Positions 8,206 to 15,693 of a DNA stretch of 20,167 bases are shown here, piece by piece. The stretch is from an uncultured Flavobacterium sp. (GTDB taxonomy: Bacteria > Bacteroidota > Bacteroidia > Flavobacteriales > Flavobacteriaceae). The translations under genes and the position numbers were made by a program. The DNA lies in assembly GCF_946479975.1 (NCBI RefSeq), contig NZ_CAMLIX010000073.1, positions 1-20,167 on the forward strand. Reading direction: 5' to 3'. Under the pieces are notes generated by a model that was not told where the DNA came from, searched no databases, and worked only from the letters and a program-made list of their open reading frames with translations. The number at the start of each line of letters is the position of its first letter. Position 1 is the stretch's first letter.

Positions 8206-10881
8206 TTAGTCTGCTATATTAGGGTTCAACCATTTCATTGCGTAATCAAGCGGTACATTTCGGCGTTTGGCGTAATCTGTAACCTGATCTTCTTTTATTT
8301 TTCCGAGTCCGAAATAACGGCATTTTGGGTTTCCAAAATAATATCCAGAAACTGAAGAAGCCGGCCACATTGCCATACTTTCTGTCAATTTCACTCCTGT
8401 TTGTTTTTCAACATCTAAAAGTTTCCAAATTGTTGGTTTTTCCAAGTGATCTGGACAAGCCGGATATCCTGGCGCAGGACGAATTCCTTTATAAGATTCT
8501 TTAATCAATTCTTCGTTAGTTAAAGCTTCATCTGCATCATATCCCCAGAAATCTTTACGCACTCTCTCGTGAAGATATTCGGCGAAAGCCTCTGCAAAAC
8601 GATCTGCTAGTGCTTTAACCATAATCGAATTATAATCGTCTAATGCTGCTTCATATTCTGCAGCCCATTCGTCTACACCAAAACCAGTTGTTACACAGAA
8701 AGCGCCAATATAATCATCGATTCCGCTTTCTTTTGGCAGAATAAAATCGGCTAAAGCGATGTTTGGTGCGCCTTTCGTTTTTTGTGACTGCTGACGAAGC
8801 GTTAAGAATTTCTCTAAAACTTTTCCGTTTTCATCACGCAATTCGATATCGTCATCATTCACCTGATTACAAGGGAAAATTCCGTAAATACCTTTTGTTT
8901 TAAGCTTTTTCTCTTCTAAAATTACTTTCAGCATCGCCTGAGCATCTGCAAAAAGAGAAGTCGCTTGTTCGCCCACAACCTCATCTGTTAAAATTGCTGG
9001 ATATTTTCCATGCAATTCCCAAGTTTGAAAAAATGGTGTCCAGTCAATATACGGAACCAAAACATCAAGCTCTACTTCGATCGTTTGTACGCCGATAACT
9101 TTTGGTTTAACTGGCGTATATTCAGCCCAATCTATTGGGAATTTATTTTTACGCGCATCTTCAATCGTCAAGAAGTTTTTATCTCTCGAACGATTCAAAA
9201 ATGTTTCTCTAAAAGCATCATATTCTGCACGAATATCGCTTGCATATATTTTTCGGTTATGATCCAACAAGTTTCCTGCAACCGTAACAGCTCTGGAAGC
9301 ATCGTTTACGTGAATTACAGTTTCTCTATATTGAGGCGCAATTTTCACGGCGGTATGCGCGCGTGAAGTCGTTGCCCCGCCAATCATAATCGGGATTTTA
9401 ATTCCTTGTTTGTCCAGTTCTTTGGCCAAATAAACCATTTCGTCAAGCGAAGGAGTGATCAGTCCGCTTAATCCAATAATGTCTACTTCATGTTCAATCG
9501 CCGCTGCAATGATTTTCTCCGGAGGAACCATTACACCCAAATCTACAATCTCGTAATTATTACAAGCCAAAACAACCGAAACGATGTTTTTTCCAATATC
9601 GTGAACGTCTCCTTTTACAGTTGCCATCAGGATTTTTCCGTTTCCGGATTTGTCTCCGGCTTGTTTGCTGGCTTCAATATAAGGCAATAAATACGCCACG
9701 GCTTTTTTCATTACACGAGCCGATTTTACAACCTGAGGCAGGAACATTTTTCCGCTTCCGAATAAATCTCCAACCACGTTCATTCCCGTCATCAAATTGA
9801 TTTCGATAACTTCAATTGGTTTTACTGCTGCCAAACGGGCTTCTTCTACATCTTCTTCAATAAAAGCGTCAATTCCTTTTACCAATGAATGTGTAATACG
9901 CTCCTGAACAGTTCCGAAACGCCATTCTTGAACGGCTTTTTCATCGCTTTTTACTTCGCCTTTTACATTTTCTGCAAAATCCAAAAGTCGTTCTGTAGCA
10001 TCGTCGCGTCTATCCAGAATAACGTCTTCTACGTGTTCTAATAAATCTTTCTCAATATCATCGTAAATTGTCAGCATTTCCGGATTTACGATTCCCATCG
10101 TCATTCCGTTTTTGATTGCATGATATAAGAAAACAGAGTGCATCGCTTCACGAACATGATCATTTCCTCTAAACGAAAATGAAACGTTACTTACACCACC
10201 GCTGATATGTGCGTGTGGCAAGTTTTCGCGAACCCATTTTGTTCCTCTAAAAAAGTCAATAGCATTCAGGCGGTGTTCTTCCATTCCTGTTGCAACTGGA
10301 AAAATGTTCAAATCGAAAATAATATCCTGTGGAGGAAACCCAACTTTGTTCACCAAAATATCGTACGAACGCTGACAGATTTCCACACGACGATCGTAAT
10401 TATCTGCCTGACCTACTTCGTCAAAAGCCATCACGATAGCCGCCGCTCCATAACGCTTAATCAATTTAGCATGGTGAATAAAAGCTTCTTCGCCTTCTTT
10501 TAACGAAATCGAGTTGACAACACTTTTTCCTTGTACTACTTTCAGACCTGCTTCGATAATTTCCCATTTCGAACTGTCGATCATAATCGGCACTCTCGAA
10601 ATATCCGGTTCTGCAGCAATTAAGTTTAGGAATTTGGTCATAGCATTTACACCGTCCAACATTCCTTCATCCATATTAATATCGATGATTTGTGCTCCTC
10701 CTTCTACCTGCTGTCTTGCAATATCAAGCGCCTCGTCATATTTCTCTTCCTTGATTAAGCGAAGGAATTTTCGCGAACCCGTCACATTCGTACGCTCTCC
10801 AATGTTTACAAAAACACTTTCTGGCGTAATAATCAAAGGTTCTAATCCTGCTAATACAAGGTCTCTTCTTTTTTCAGTCAT
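8206..10881 (-). CDS. metH: Cobalamin-dependent methionine synthase, folate/B12/reactivation part
   Basis: An 891-residue protein carrying the MetH modules except the homocysteine-binding one. In order: pterin/methyl-THF-binding barrel (about 20-290, INIDEG-like [28 protein letters not shown]), helical cap (about 320-410, [21 protein letters not shown] is split here into [13 protein letters not shown] and [11 protein letters not shown]), Rossmann cobalamin domain with DVHDIGKN (425-432, axial histidine 427) and GLSGLITPS, then the SAM-dependent reactivation domain (about 570-891) with [12 protein letters not shown] from residue 801. A full-length MetH has about 1200 residues; here the missing homocysteine methyltransferase is the separate protein at 11883-12887. 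The methyl group should pass from methyl-THF to B12 on this chain and then to homocysteine on the partner chain. The start [15 protein letters not shown] is well placed, as the pterin module begins directly after it. Confidence 0.95.
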   Translation of the reverse strand: MTEKRRDLVLAGLEPLIITPESVFVNIGERTNVTGSRKFLRLIKEEKYDEALDIARQQVEGGAQIIDINMDEGMLDGVNAMTKFLNLIAAEPDISRVPIMIDSSKWEIIEAGLKVVQGKSVVNSISLKEGEEAFIHHAKLIKRYGAAAIVMAFDEVGQADNYDRRVEICQRSYDILVNKVGFPPQDIIFDLNIFPVATGMEEHRLNAIDFFRGTKWVRENLPHAHISGGVSNVSFSFRGNDHVREAMHSVFLYHAIKNGMTMGIVNPEMLTIYDDIEKDLLEHVEDVILDRRDDATERLLDFAENVKGEVKSDEKAVQEWRFGTVQERITHSLVKGIDAFIEEDVEEARLAAVKPIEVIEINLMTGMNVVGDLFGSGKMFLPQVVKSARVMKKAVAYLLPYIEASKQAGDKSGNGKILMATVKGDVHDIGKNIVSVVLACNNYEIVDLGVMVPPEKIIAAAIEHEVDIIGLSGLITPSLDEMVYLAKELDKQGIKIPIMIGGATTSRAHTAVKIAPQYRETVIHVNDASRAVTVAGNLLDHNRKIYASDIRAEYDAFRETFLNRSRDKNFLTIEDARKNKFPIDWAEYTPVKPKVIGVQTIEVELDVLVPYIDWTPFFQTWELHGKYPAILTDEVVGEQATSLFADAQAMLKVILEEKKLKTKGIYGIFPCNQVNDDDIELRDENGKVLEKFLTLRQQSQKTKGAPNIALADFILPKESGIDDYIGAFCVTTGFGVDEWAAEYEAALDDYNSIMVKALADRFAEAFAEYLHERVRKDFWGYDADEALTNEELIKESYKGIRPAPGYPACPDHLEKPTIWKLLDVEKQTGVKLTESMAMWPASSVSGYYFGNPKCRYFGLGKIKEDQVTDYAKRRNVPLDYAMKWLNPNIAD

Positions 10882-10890
10882 TTTCTTTAA

Positions 10891-10970
10891 AGTTGCTAAG
10901 CTTCTGAGCTGCTTAGGTTCTAAGTTTTTTATTTTTATTTCTTTCCTGCGAGGTTTTAAAACCTTTTAGG
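10891..10970. repeat. GCTAAG tract and A+T palindrome upstream of the metH C-terminal half
   Basis: 10891-10927 holds degenerate GCTAAG/TTCTAAG units (GTTGCTAAGCTTCTGAGC). 10945-10970 is a loose palindrome (CCTGCGAGGTTTTAAAACC...AGG) related to those at 11783, 11843 and 12963. No promoter or riboswitch was recognised here. Confidence 0.45.
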
Positions 10971-11024
10971 TGTTTATTATTATCTTAATTTAAGTTCAAT
11001 CTTTTTTAAAGACTTCCTTTAATA

Positions 11025-11552
11025 TTAAAGAGTTATTTCATTTAATGATTGAAGCAACTCTTTTATATTGTTTTTTGCCGAAACTTCATTAGCCAATCGT
11101 AATCTTTTCCCACCAATGAGAGCATCTGACATTGTAGCACTACCTGATTGTTTAATATTCTTATCAAACATCAATTTATTTTTGTAATACAACTTATATT
11201 CTATTGTAGTTTTAACTGTAAAAGTTGTACCAAAAAAAGGTCGATCAACAGAAATCAAATTAATTTCTAAAACCCAATCATCATCATTTGTAATCGAATC
11301 TATTCTAGAGAATACTTCAGATTCGACAACAGATTTTTTAAATGCTTCTTCAAAATTTTTATTAGAAATTGTAGAAACCCATAATGGATTTGTTTTTTTT
11401 CCGCCTGTTACAGATTTAATAAAAATTTTATCTCCTACTTTTTTTTCAGCTTTATAATCTTTAACCGTCATTCCTTCAATGCTTGCTGTTGAAACACATT
11501 GTACAAATAAGGTTGAAAGCAAAAATAATAAGCCTAAATGCCTAAACTTCAT
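11025..11552 (-). CDS. Hypothetical lipoprotein between the two metH halves
   Basis: A 175-residue protein that I do not recognise. It begins with a lipoprotein signal (charged MKFRH, hydrophobic LGLLFLLSTLF, then VQC with the candidate acylated cysteine at 19). The mature part is mixed alpha/beta, with DDWVLEINLISVDRPFFGTT and a KTTIEYKLYYKNKLMFD strand pair, and ends in a helical segment. No enzyme motif is visible, and the protein presumably faces the periplasm or the outer membrane. Its codons are visibly more A+T-rich than those of the metH genes on either side (for example 12 G+C in the 60 bases from 11341), and it is bounded on both sides by repeats. It therefore looks like an insertion into a metH operon rather than a methionine gene. 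Confidence 0.75.
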   Translation of the reverse strand: MKFRHLGLLFLLSTLFVQCVSTASIEGMTVKDYKAEKKVGDKIFIKSVTGGKKTNPLWVSTISNKNFEEAFKKSVVESEVFSRIDSITNDDDWVLEINLISVDRPFFGTTFTVKTTIEYKLYYKNKLMFDKNIKQSGSATMSDALIGGKRLRLANEVSAKNNIKELLQSLNEITL

Positions 11553-11570
11553 ATTTATTTTAATTTTATT

Positions 11571-11668
11571 TTGGGCGTGTCCCTCCGGGTCGGGCTATCC
11601 GCTATTAGTCCTCGCTCTTCCTTCGTCAAGCTGTGGGCTAACCGCTTCTATCCCTCACGCAAACTCGG
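11571..11668 (+). repeat. GGGCGTGTCCC...CCCTCACGC intergenic element (copy C, looser)
   Basis: A relatively G+C-rich island in A+T-rich DNA upstream of the lipoprotein gene. It contains CGGGCTATCCGCT, then CTAACCGCTTCTATCCC and TCACGC. The spacing of its two CCGCT blocks around a central variable segment resembles the flanks of the hairpin elements at 6879 and 13011. No reading frame is supported. Confidence 0.45.
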
Positions 11669-11722
11669 TTTCATAAGATGTTTTTTATGTTTTCCGAGAT
11701 CTCAATTTTCATTTCTATTTTC

Positions 11723-11772
11723 AACGGAATAAATTCCGTTGCTACAAAATGTTTCGTTCCTCCGGAACTTTA
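11723..11772 (+). repeat. Double-hairpin REP-like element, copy 1
   Basis: An AACGGAAT/ATTCCGTT palindrome (11723-11740) is followed by GCTACAAAATGTTTCGTTCC and a TTCCTCCGGAA palindrome. The layout is the same as in the copies at 14891, 14978, 15694 and 15741, but the first hairpin has a different stem sequence. Confidence 0.6.
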
Positions 11773-11782
11773 TTTTCAATTC

Positions 11783-11869
11783 AACCTGCAAGGTTTTCGA
11801 AACCTTGCAGGTTTAGCTTTTCTATATGCCACCAATTATATACCTACAAGGTTTTGAAAACCTTGCAGG
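11783..11869. repeat. Two CCTGCAAGGTTTT palindromes downstream of the metH N-terminal half
   Basis: 11783-11813 is a perfect 14-bp inverted repeat (AACCTGCAAGGTTT, 3-base centre). 11843-11869 is a near copy with one mismatch (CCTACAAGGTTTTG...CCTTGCAGG). Both lie within 100 bases of the metH stop on the minus strand. They could stall or stabilise mRNA ends, but neither has a T run. With the copy at 11723 and the island at 11571 they fill the 330-base gap. Confidence 0.65.
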
Positions 11870-11882
11870 AAACCGAAAAACG

Positions 11883-12887
11883 TTACTCAAAAACAGGCGC
11901 CACTCTCGGCTTATAATCCTTCGCAACTTCAGCCATTAATCGAATATGATCCGGCGTTGTTCCGCAACAACCGCCAATGATATTGATTAAATTATCCTCT
12001 AAATATTCTTTGATGAATGCCTGAGTCTGTTCTGGCGTTTCATCGTATTGTCCGAAAGCGTTTGGCAATCCCGCATTTGGATGCGCCGAAACGTTGAACT
12101 GTGTATGTTGTGCTAATGTTTTTAAATACGGTTTCAACAAATCGGCTCCTAAAGCGCAATTGAAACCTACACTTAACAACGGAATGTGCGAAACTGAAAT
12201 CAAAAACGCTTCAACCGTTTGTCCAGAAAGTGTTCTTCCTGAAGCATCGGTAATTGTTCCTGAAACCATGATTGGTACATCAATATTACGTTCGTCTTTT
12301 ACTTCTTCGATTGCAAAAAGAGCTGCTTTTGCGTTTAAAGTATCGAAAATTGTTTCTACTAAAAGTAAGTCGCAGCCACCGTCCATTAAAGCTTCAACTT
12401 GTTGTTTGTATGCAATTCGTAAATCATCGAACGTTACGGCTCTGTAACCTGGATCGTTTACGTCTGGCGACATACTTGCCGTACGGTTTGTAGGTCCGAT
12501 TGAACCTGCTACAAAACGTGGTTTTTCTGGATTTTTTGCTGTGAATTCATCCGCAACTTGTCGCGCAATTTTAGCGGATTCGTAGTTTAATTCGTAAACC
12601 AAATCTTCCATGAAATAATCGGCCATACCGATTGTTGTTCCGGAGAATGTATTGGTTTCTACGATATCTGCGCCTGCTTCGTAATACGCAGCGTGCACGT
12701 CGCGAATTGCCTGTGGCTGTGTCAGGGATAACAAATCGTTGTTTCCTTTTAACGGATGCGGAAAATCTTTGAAACGTTCGCCACGGAAATCTTCTTCTGA
12801 AAAGTTGTAGCGTTGTAACATGGTTCCCATTGCTCCGTCAAGGATTAGGATATTTTTCTTTATTGCTTCTTGAATTGTAATTGACAT
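11883..12887 (-). CDS. metH: Homocysteine S-methyltransferase module of split methionine synthase
   Basis: A 334-residue barrel matching the N-terminal module of MetH. Landmarks are [13 protein letters not shown] (15-27), [12 protein letters not shown] (74-85), [18 protein letters not shown], and the three zinc-binding cysteines at 244 (GFNCALG) and 307-308 ([12 protein letters not shown]). It binds homocysteine through zinc and accepts the methyl group from B12 on the separate partner protein at 8206-10881. It lacks the pterin, cobalamin and reactivation modules. Bacteroidota genomes often carry methionine synthase as two polypeptides, as far as I recall, so the break is probably ancestral and not a recent frameshift. 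The gene is preceded by the S-box leader about 330 bases upstream and should be SAM-controlled. Confidence 0.93.
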   Translation of the reverse strand: MSITIQEAIKKNILILDGAMGTMLQRYNFSEEDFRGERFKDFPHPLKGNNDLLSLTQPQAIRDVHAAYYEAGADIVETNTFSGTTIGMADYFMEDLVYELNYESAKIARQVADEFTAKNPEKPRFVAGSIGPTNRTASMSPDVNDPGYRAVTFDDLRIAYKQQVEALMDGGCDLLLVETIFDTLNAKAALFAIEEVKDERNIDVPIMVSGTITDASGRTLSGQTVEAFLISVSHIPLLSVGFNCALGADLLKPYLKTLAQHTQFNVSAHPNAGLPNAFGQYDETPEQTQAFIKEYLEDNLINIIGGCCGTTPDHIRLMAEVAKDYKPRVAPVFE

Positions 12888-12902
12888 ATCTTTTTTGTTT
12901 TA

Positions 12903-12989
12903 GCGGCTAAGACAGTAAGGTTCTAAGATGCTAAGTTTTTTATTCTCATTATTTAAAATATACCTAACAGGTTTTGAAAATCTGTTAGG
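12903..12989. repeat. GCTAAG tract and CCTAACAGGTTTT palindrome
   Basis: 12905-12936 carries GGCTAAGACAGTAAGG, TTCTAAGATGCTAAG. 12963-12989 is a palindrome (CCTAACAGGTTTTG...CTGTTAGG, one mismatch). Both are in the mRNA leader of metH, between the S-box and the start codon. Confidence 0.5.
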
Positions 12990-13010
12990 ATACGCGTTTG
13001 ATTCACATTA

Positions 13011-13160
13011 ATTCCAAAAGTGCACTATTGCTGGCTCATTAGCCCCGATTGAAGTGGAAATCCTTTTGCTTTTTTCTTTAAAAAGTAAAAGATTGCAACG
13101 AAAAGCGGGAACTATTGACTGCAAAAATGCGCCAATGATTCGCTCCTGATACAGAATCTG
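13011..13160 (-). repeat. 'ATCC-bulge' hairpin element, copy B, inside the metH leader
   Basis: A 12-bp stem with one wobble pair (13063-13074 with 13080-13091), extended past a bulged C by AT/AT pairs exactly as in the copy at 6879. Flanking blocks are CCCGATTGAAGTGGAAATCC and GATTGCAACGAAAAGCGGGA on the plus strand; the outer CCCG/CGGG can also pair. It lies between the S-box and metH, so it is transcribed in the leader and might be part of the expression platform. Confidence 0.55.
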
Positions 13161-13219
13161 TTTCAGTAAATTATTTGTATGTTGTCTGGAAAAGTTTTGA
13201 GAAATACGAGAATGTATTT

Positions 13220-13336
13220 GTGTTATCTATCTTAAATACTGCGTTTTTGCAGTAAAAAGTAGAATTTAGCACCTTCTTTATAGTAAAGGGTTGCTAAGGT
13301 TTCATTGGGTCTATCCCTCCGCCTTTCGTGATAACG
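13220..13336 (-). ncRNA. SAM-I (S-box) riboswitch
   Basis: Read on the minus strand, the conserved S-box core is present: ACGAAAGGCGGAGGGA, then GACCCAATGAAACC, TTAGCAACC, and AAGGTGCTAAATTC. P1 pairs GTTATC (13335-13330) with GATAAC (13227-13222). The P3 tip is CTTTA-CTA-TAAAG, and P4 is TACTGC/GCAGTA (13254-13238) with an A-rich loop. This is the SAM-I class that senses S-adenosylmethionine and normally lowers expression of methionine genes. Its target is the metH N-terminal gene and probably the downstream metH C-terminal half and metF. No hairpin plus U-run terminator follows directly, so the mode of control is not obvious. Confidence 0.93.
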
Positions 13337-13358
13337 AACAATAATTTTAAGAACAGTG

Positions 13359-13390
13359 CAAAGGTATGAAATGACAATGCTATTTGCAAA
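13359..13390 (-). promoter_or_regulatory. Bacteroidota-type promoter driving the S-box/metH transcript
   Basis: On the minus strand, TTTG (13390-13387), a 20-base spacer, and TACCTTTG (13366-13359) fit the TTTG / TAnnTTTG consensus of Bacteroidota sigma-A promoters exactly. The start site would lie around 13352-13354, about 15 bases before the S-box P1 stem. This spacing supports both calls. Confidence 0.8.
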
Positions 13391-13400
13391 TGTTTTTTTC

Positions 13401-13460
13401 AAGTTGCTAAGATGCTAAGATGCTGAGTTTCTAAGCTTTTTCTTTTAAGTTGCTAAGTTT
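13401..13460. repeat. GCTAAG-rich tract upstream of the S-box promoter
   Basis: AAGTTGCTAAGATGCTAAG, then ATGCTGAGTTTCTAAGC and again AAGTTGCTAAG: about five degenerate copies of an 8-9 base unit. The same unit occurs in reverse orientation at 13690-13716 (AACTTAGAAACTTAG). Confidence 0.55.
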
Positions 13461-13489
13461 TTTTCTTTTCTGGAATACAGCTTTAATAG

Positions 13490-13640
13490 TCGAGCTCCAG
13501 CGGAGCTTAATATTTATAGAAAAACAATAGCCAAATCAACAAAGCTCCAGTGGAGCGAAATATATGTCGCTCCGCTGGAGCTCTTTTGTGAACGTATGAT
13601 TTACTTTCTATAAATATTTCATCCCTCTGGGATTCTTCAT
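13490..13640. repeat. Nested GCTCCAGCGGAGC inverted-repeat element
   Basis: An outer perfect 14-bp inverted repeat (AATATTTATAGAAA, 13509-13522, with 13605-13618) encloses an inner pair (AGCTCCAGTGGAGCGA, 13543-13558, with 13567-13582, one mismatch). A further self-complementary GAGCTCCAGCGGAGCTT lies at the left edge. There is no coding capacity. It is part of the 852-base gene-free stretch 12888-13739, which otherwise holds the S-box leader, repeats and a terminator. Confidence 0.65.
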
Positions 13641-13644
13641 GATG

Positions 13645-13682
13645 AAACAAAAAAAGCCCAAACTTTTTAAAGTTTGGGCTTT
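13645..13682 (-). terminator. Intrinsic terminator of the flavoprotein reductase / sulfur block
   Basis: On the minus strand, AAAGCCCAAACTT pairs with AAGTTTGGGCTTT (13-bp stem, 4-base loop) and runs straight into TTTTTTTG. It is 60 bases past the stop of the reductase gene and separates the sulfate-reduction block from the metH leader. Confidence 0.9.
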
Positions 13683-13716
13683 ACTATATAAAAAACTTAG
13701 AAACTTAGTATCTCAG

Positions 13717-13732
13717 TCCCGAAGCTTCGGGA
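13717..13732. repeat. 16-bp palindrome TCCCGAAGCTTCGGGA, copy 1
   Basis: Perfect palindrome 8 bases after the reductase stop. An exact second copy is at 14901-14916 within a REP-like element, so the two bracket the reductase gene. Confidence 0.6.
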
Positions 13733-13739
13733 TAGCAAC

Positions 13740-14792
13740 TTAAACTATCGCTTTAACAACCGCCTTAGGCGCTTCTTTACGAGTTCCGTCGAAACCGTCT
13801 ACTCCAGAAACTGTTGTATATTTCAATACGTATTTTTTACCTGGGTTGATGATTCCGTAAGCTGCCTGACACATTAAAGTTGCTTCATGGAAACCACAAA
13901 GGATTAATTTTAATTTTCCAGGGTATGTGTTGATGTCTCCAATGGCGAAGATTCCAGGAATGTTCGTTTGGTAATCTAATGCATTATTCACTTTGATTGC
14001 ATTTTTCTCGATTTCTAATCCCCAGTCTCCAATTGGACCTAATTTTGGTGTTAATCCGAAAAGCGGAATAAAATAGTCACATTCGATTTTGCGGTGTGCT
14101 CCGTTTTCTTCGATATCTAAAGACTCAACATGCTCAGCACCGTTAATTCCGATAACTTCTGCCGGAGTTACTAATTTGATTTTTCCAGCTGATTTTAGTT
14201 CCTGTACTTTTTCTACAGAATCTAAAGCGCCTCTAAATTCGTTTCTTCTATGAATTAAAGTTACTTCTGAAGCTACGTTTGCCAAGAAAATTGACCAGTC
14301 TAATGCTGAATCTCCTCCTCCTGCAATAACAACTCTTTTGTCTCTGAATTTTTCGGGATTTTTGATGAAGTATTTTACTCCTTTATCTTCATAAAACTCA
14401 ATATCTTCTATAAGCGGTTTACGAGGCTCGAAACTTCCTAAACCTCCAGCGATAGCAATAACCGGCGCGTGGAATTTGGTTCCTTTGTTTGATGTTACGA
14501 TAAAACTTCCGTCTTCTTGTTTGTCGATTGTTTCTGCACGTTCTCCTAAAGTAAAACCTGGCTCAAATTGTTTAATTTGTTCCATTAATCCGTCTACTAG
14601 ATCTCCGGCTAAAACTTCTGGGAATCCAGGAATATCATAAATTGGCTTTTTAGGATATAATTCTGAAAGCTGTCCGCCTGGCTGTGGTAAAGCATCCAAA
14701 ATGTGACATTTCAATTTTAATAATCCTGCCTCGAAAACGGCAAATAAACCTGTTGGTCCTGCTCCAATTATAAGTATATCTGTTTTAATCAT
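13740..14792 (-). CDS. Ferredoxin/flavodoxin--NADP+ reductase-like flavoprotein (thioredoxin-reductase fold)
   Basis: A 350-residue two-dinucleotide-binding flavoprotein. The N-terminal FAD motif is ILIIGAGPTGLFAVFEAG (4-21), followed by PQPGGQLSELYPKKPIYDIPG. The NAD(P)H motif is VVIAGGGDSALDWSIFLA, with HRRNEFR supplying likely NADP phosphate contacts, and the C-terminal FAD motif is GIFAIGDINTYPG. The CxxC redox pair of thioredoxin reductase is missing (GGGDSALDW stands where CATCD would be), which places it with the YumC-type ferredoxin-NADP+ reductases. It is the last gene of the sulfate-reduction block, so delivering electrons to sulfite reductase is plausible; no CysJ-like reductase is in the window. 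An upstream in-frame ATG at 14813 is possible, but MIKTDILIIGAG at 14792 fits the family. It may have its own promoter. Confidence 0.88.
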   Translation of the reverse strand: MIKTDILIIGAGPTGLFAVFEAGLLKLKCHILDALPQPGGQLSELYPKKPIYDIPGFPEVLAGDLVDGLMEQIKQFEPGFTLGERAETIDKQEDGSFIVTSNKGTKFHAPVIAIAGGLGSFEPRKPLIEDIEFYEDKGVKYFIKNPEKFRDKRVVIAGGGDSALDWSIFLANVASEVTLIHRRNEFRGALDSVEKVQELKSAGKIKLVTPAEVIGINGAEHVESLDIEENGAHRKIECDYFIPLFGLTPKLGPIGDWGLEIEKNAIKVNNALDYQTNIPGIFAIGDINTYPGKLKLILCGFHEATLMCQAAYGIINPGKKYVLKYTTVSGVDGFDGTRKEAPKAVVKAIV

Positions 14793-14824
14793 TATGTTGT
14801 TGTTTATAATCATTCTTAATAATA

Positions 14825-14869
14825 CAAAGAAACGAATAATTTATTCTAATGACAATGATTTTTATCATT
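14825..14869 (-). promoter_or_regulatory. Candidate promoter with overlapping AATGAT/ATCATT operator, reductase gene
   Basis: On the minus strand, TTG (14855-14853), a 20-base spacer and TTTCTTTG (14832-14825) roughly fit the Bacteroidota promoter pattern, though the -7 box lacks the A. The palindrome AATGAT-TTTT-ATCATT (14854-14869) overlaps the -33 side, a usual position for a repressor site; it is faintly like Fur-type boxes. Confidence 0.35.
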
Positions 14870-14890
14870 CATTTCTTTGCCTAATTTTCC

Positions 14891-15022
14891 ATCGGGTTAA
14901 TCCCGAAGCTTCGGGACGACGCTACAATATGAATCGTTCCTACGGAACTGGATTATTGAACCGATTATCTTTGACGTCATCGGATTGAAACCCGACGCTA
15001 CAAAATCGGTCGTTCCTAGAAC
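14891..15022 (+). repeat. Double-hairpin REP-like elements, copies 2 and 3
   Basis: Copy 2 (14891-14949): ATCGGGTTAATCCCGAAGC..., then GCTACAATATGAATCGTTCC and TTCCTACGGAA. Copy 3 (14978-15022): CATCGGATTGAAACCCGAC, then GCTACAAAATCGGTCGTTCC, with the second hairpin eroded. Copy 3 ends two bases from the stop codon of the siroheme-synthase gene. Both are in the same orientation, antisense to the genes. Confidence 0.65.
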
Positions 15023-15024
15023 TT

Positions 15025-15609
15025 TTACAATTCTTTATTTTTTAATGAAGAGGTTATCTCATTCATTCTTTTGACCTTTTCTTCGAAATCGCCTTTGAGC
15101 GTTCTTCGGTATTCATTCAGATTTTCAACCATTTGATTGATGTCCTCCGGAATTACTTCTTCGAAAAATTCTCGAAGTCTTTTTGCCGTTGTTGGCGATT
15201 TTCCGTTGGTCGAAATGGCAATTTTTACATTTCCCTTTGTTACAATTCCGCCCAAATAATAATCACATAAATCTGGCGTATCGGCGATATTGCAAATCAA
15301 ATAACGCTTTCTGGACAAGTCATATACTCTTTTATTGACTTCAAGATTATCTGTACAAGCGATTACCATGTGACGCTTTTTTAGCATTCTCTTTTTGAAC
15401 TTCGATTTTGTCAATGTTACCGAAGGATGTTTTTCTGCTAAAACCTGAATTTCTAAATGAAAATTCGGTGCTACTACCTCAACATTTGCATTCGGACTTG
15501 ACTTCAACAAGAAAGAAAGCTTTTCCAGACCTACATTTCCTCCGCCTACAATTAGTACATTTAAATTGTGAAGCTTTAGAAATATTGGATATAATTCGTT
15601 TTGTTCCAT
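15025..15609 (-). CDS. Precorrin-2 dehydrogenase / siroheme synthase N-domain (Met8/CysG-N type)
   Basis: A 194-residue protein that oxidises precorrin-2 to sirohydrochlorin with NAD+ and, in the Met8 family, may also insert iron to give siroheme. Its N-terminal Rossmann motif is VLIVGGGNVGLEKLSFLLKS. VIACTDNLEVNK and ICNIADTPDLCDYYLGGIV are the family core, and AISTNGKSPTTAKRLREFFEE begins the helical dimerisation part. The CysG-A methyltransferase module is absent because it is the separate cobA gene upstream. Bases 15610-15639 could add MDFLSNKKIK, but MEQNELYPIFL at 15609 is the usual family start. Together with CobA it supplies siroheme to the sulfite reductase. Confidence 0.88.
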   Translation of the reverse strand: MEQNELYPIFLKLHNLNVLIVGGGNVGLEKLSFLLKSSPNANVEVVAPNFHLEIQVLAEKHPSVTLTKSKFKKRMLKKRHMVIACTDNLEVNKRVYDLSRKRYLICNIADTPDLCDYYLGGIVTKGNVKIAISTNGKSPTTAKRLREFFEEVIPEDINQMVENLNEYRRTLKGDFEEKVKRMNEITSSLKNKEL

Positions 15610-15693
15610 TTTAATCTTTTTATTGGATAAAAAATCCAATTTACATATAATTTCGAATTGAATCCGATTTTCTATGTTGATATTCTATACGTA

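Noticed and set aside
10514..10969. 151-codon plus-strand frame opposite the metH C-terminal half
   Set aside because: Shadow of the minus-strand gene, with no independent domain or start context. The same applies to the plus-strand frames within 3861-5963, 9010-10503, 12094-12493 and 17115-17351.
10882..11024. Cobalamin riboswitch before the B12-dependent metH half
   Set aside because: I looked for the conserved B12-box pattern and saw only GCTAAG repeats and a loose palindrome.
11783..11869. Classical intrinsic terminators for the metH N-terminal half
   Set aside because: Strong palindromes, but no T run follows on the minus strand; treated as repeats.
13008..13226. 72-codon open frame on the minus strand in the metH leader (…RIIGAFLQSIVPAFRCN…)
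   Set aside because: It has no ATG and only one in-frame TTG. It begins inside the S-box 3' strand and overlaps the hairpin element. More likely chance openness of a structured repeat than a gene.
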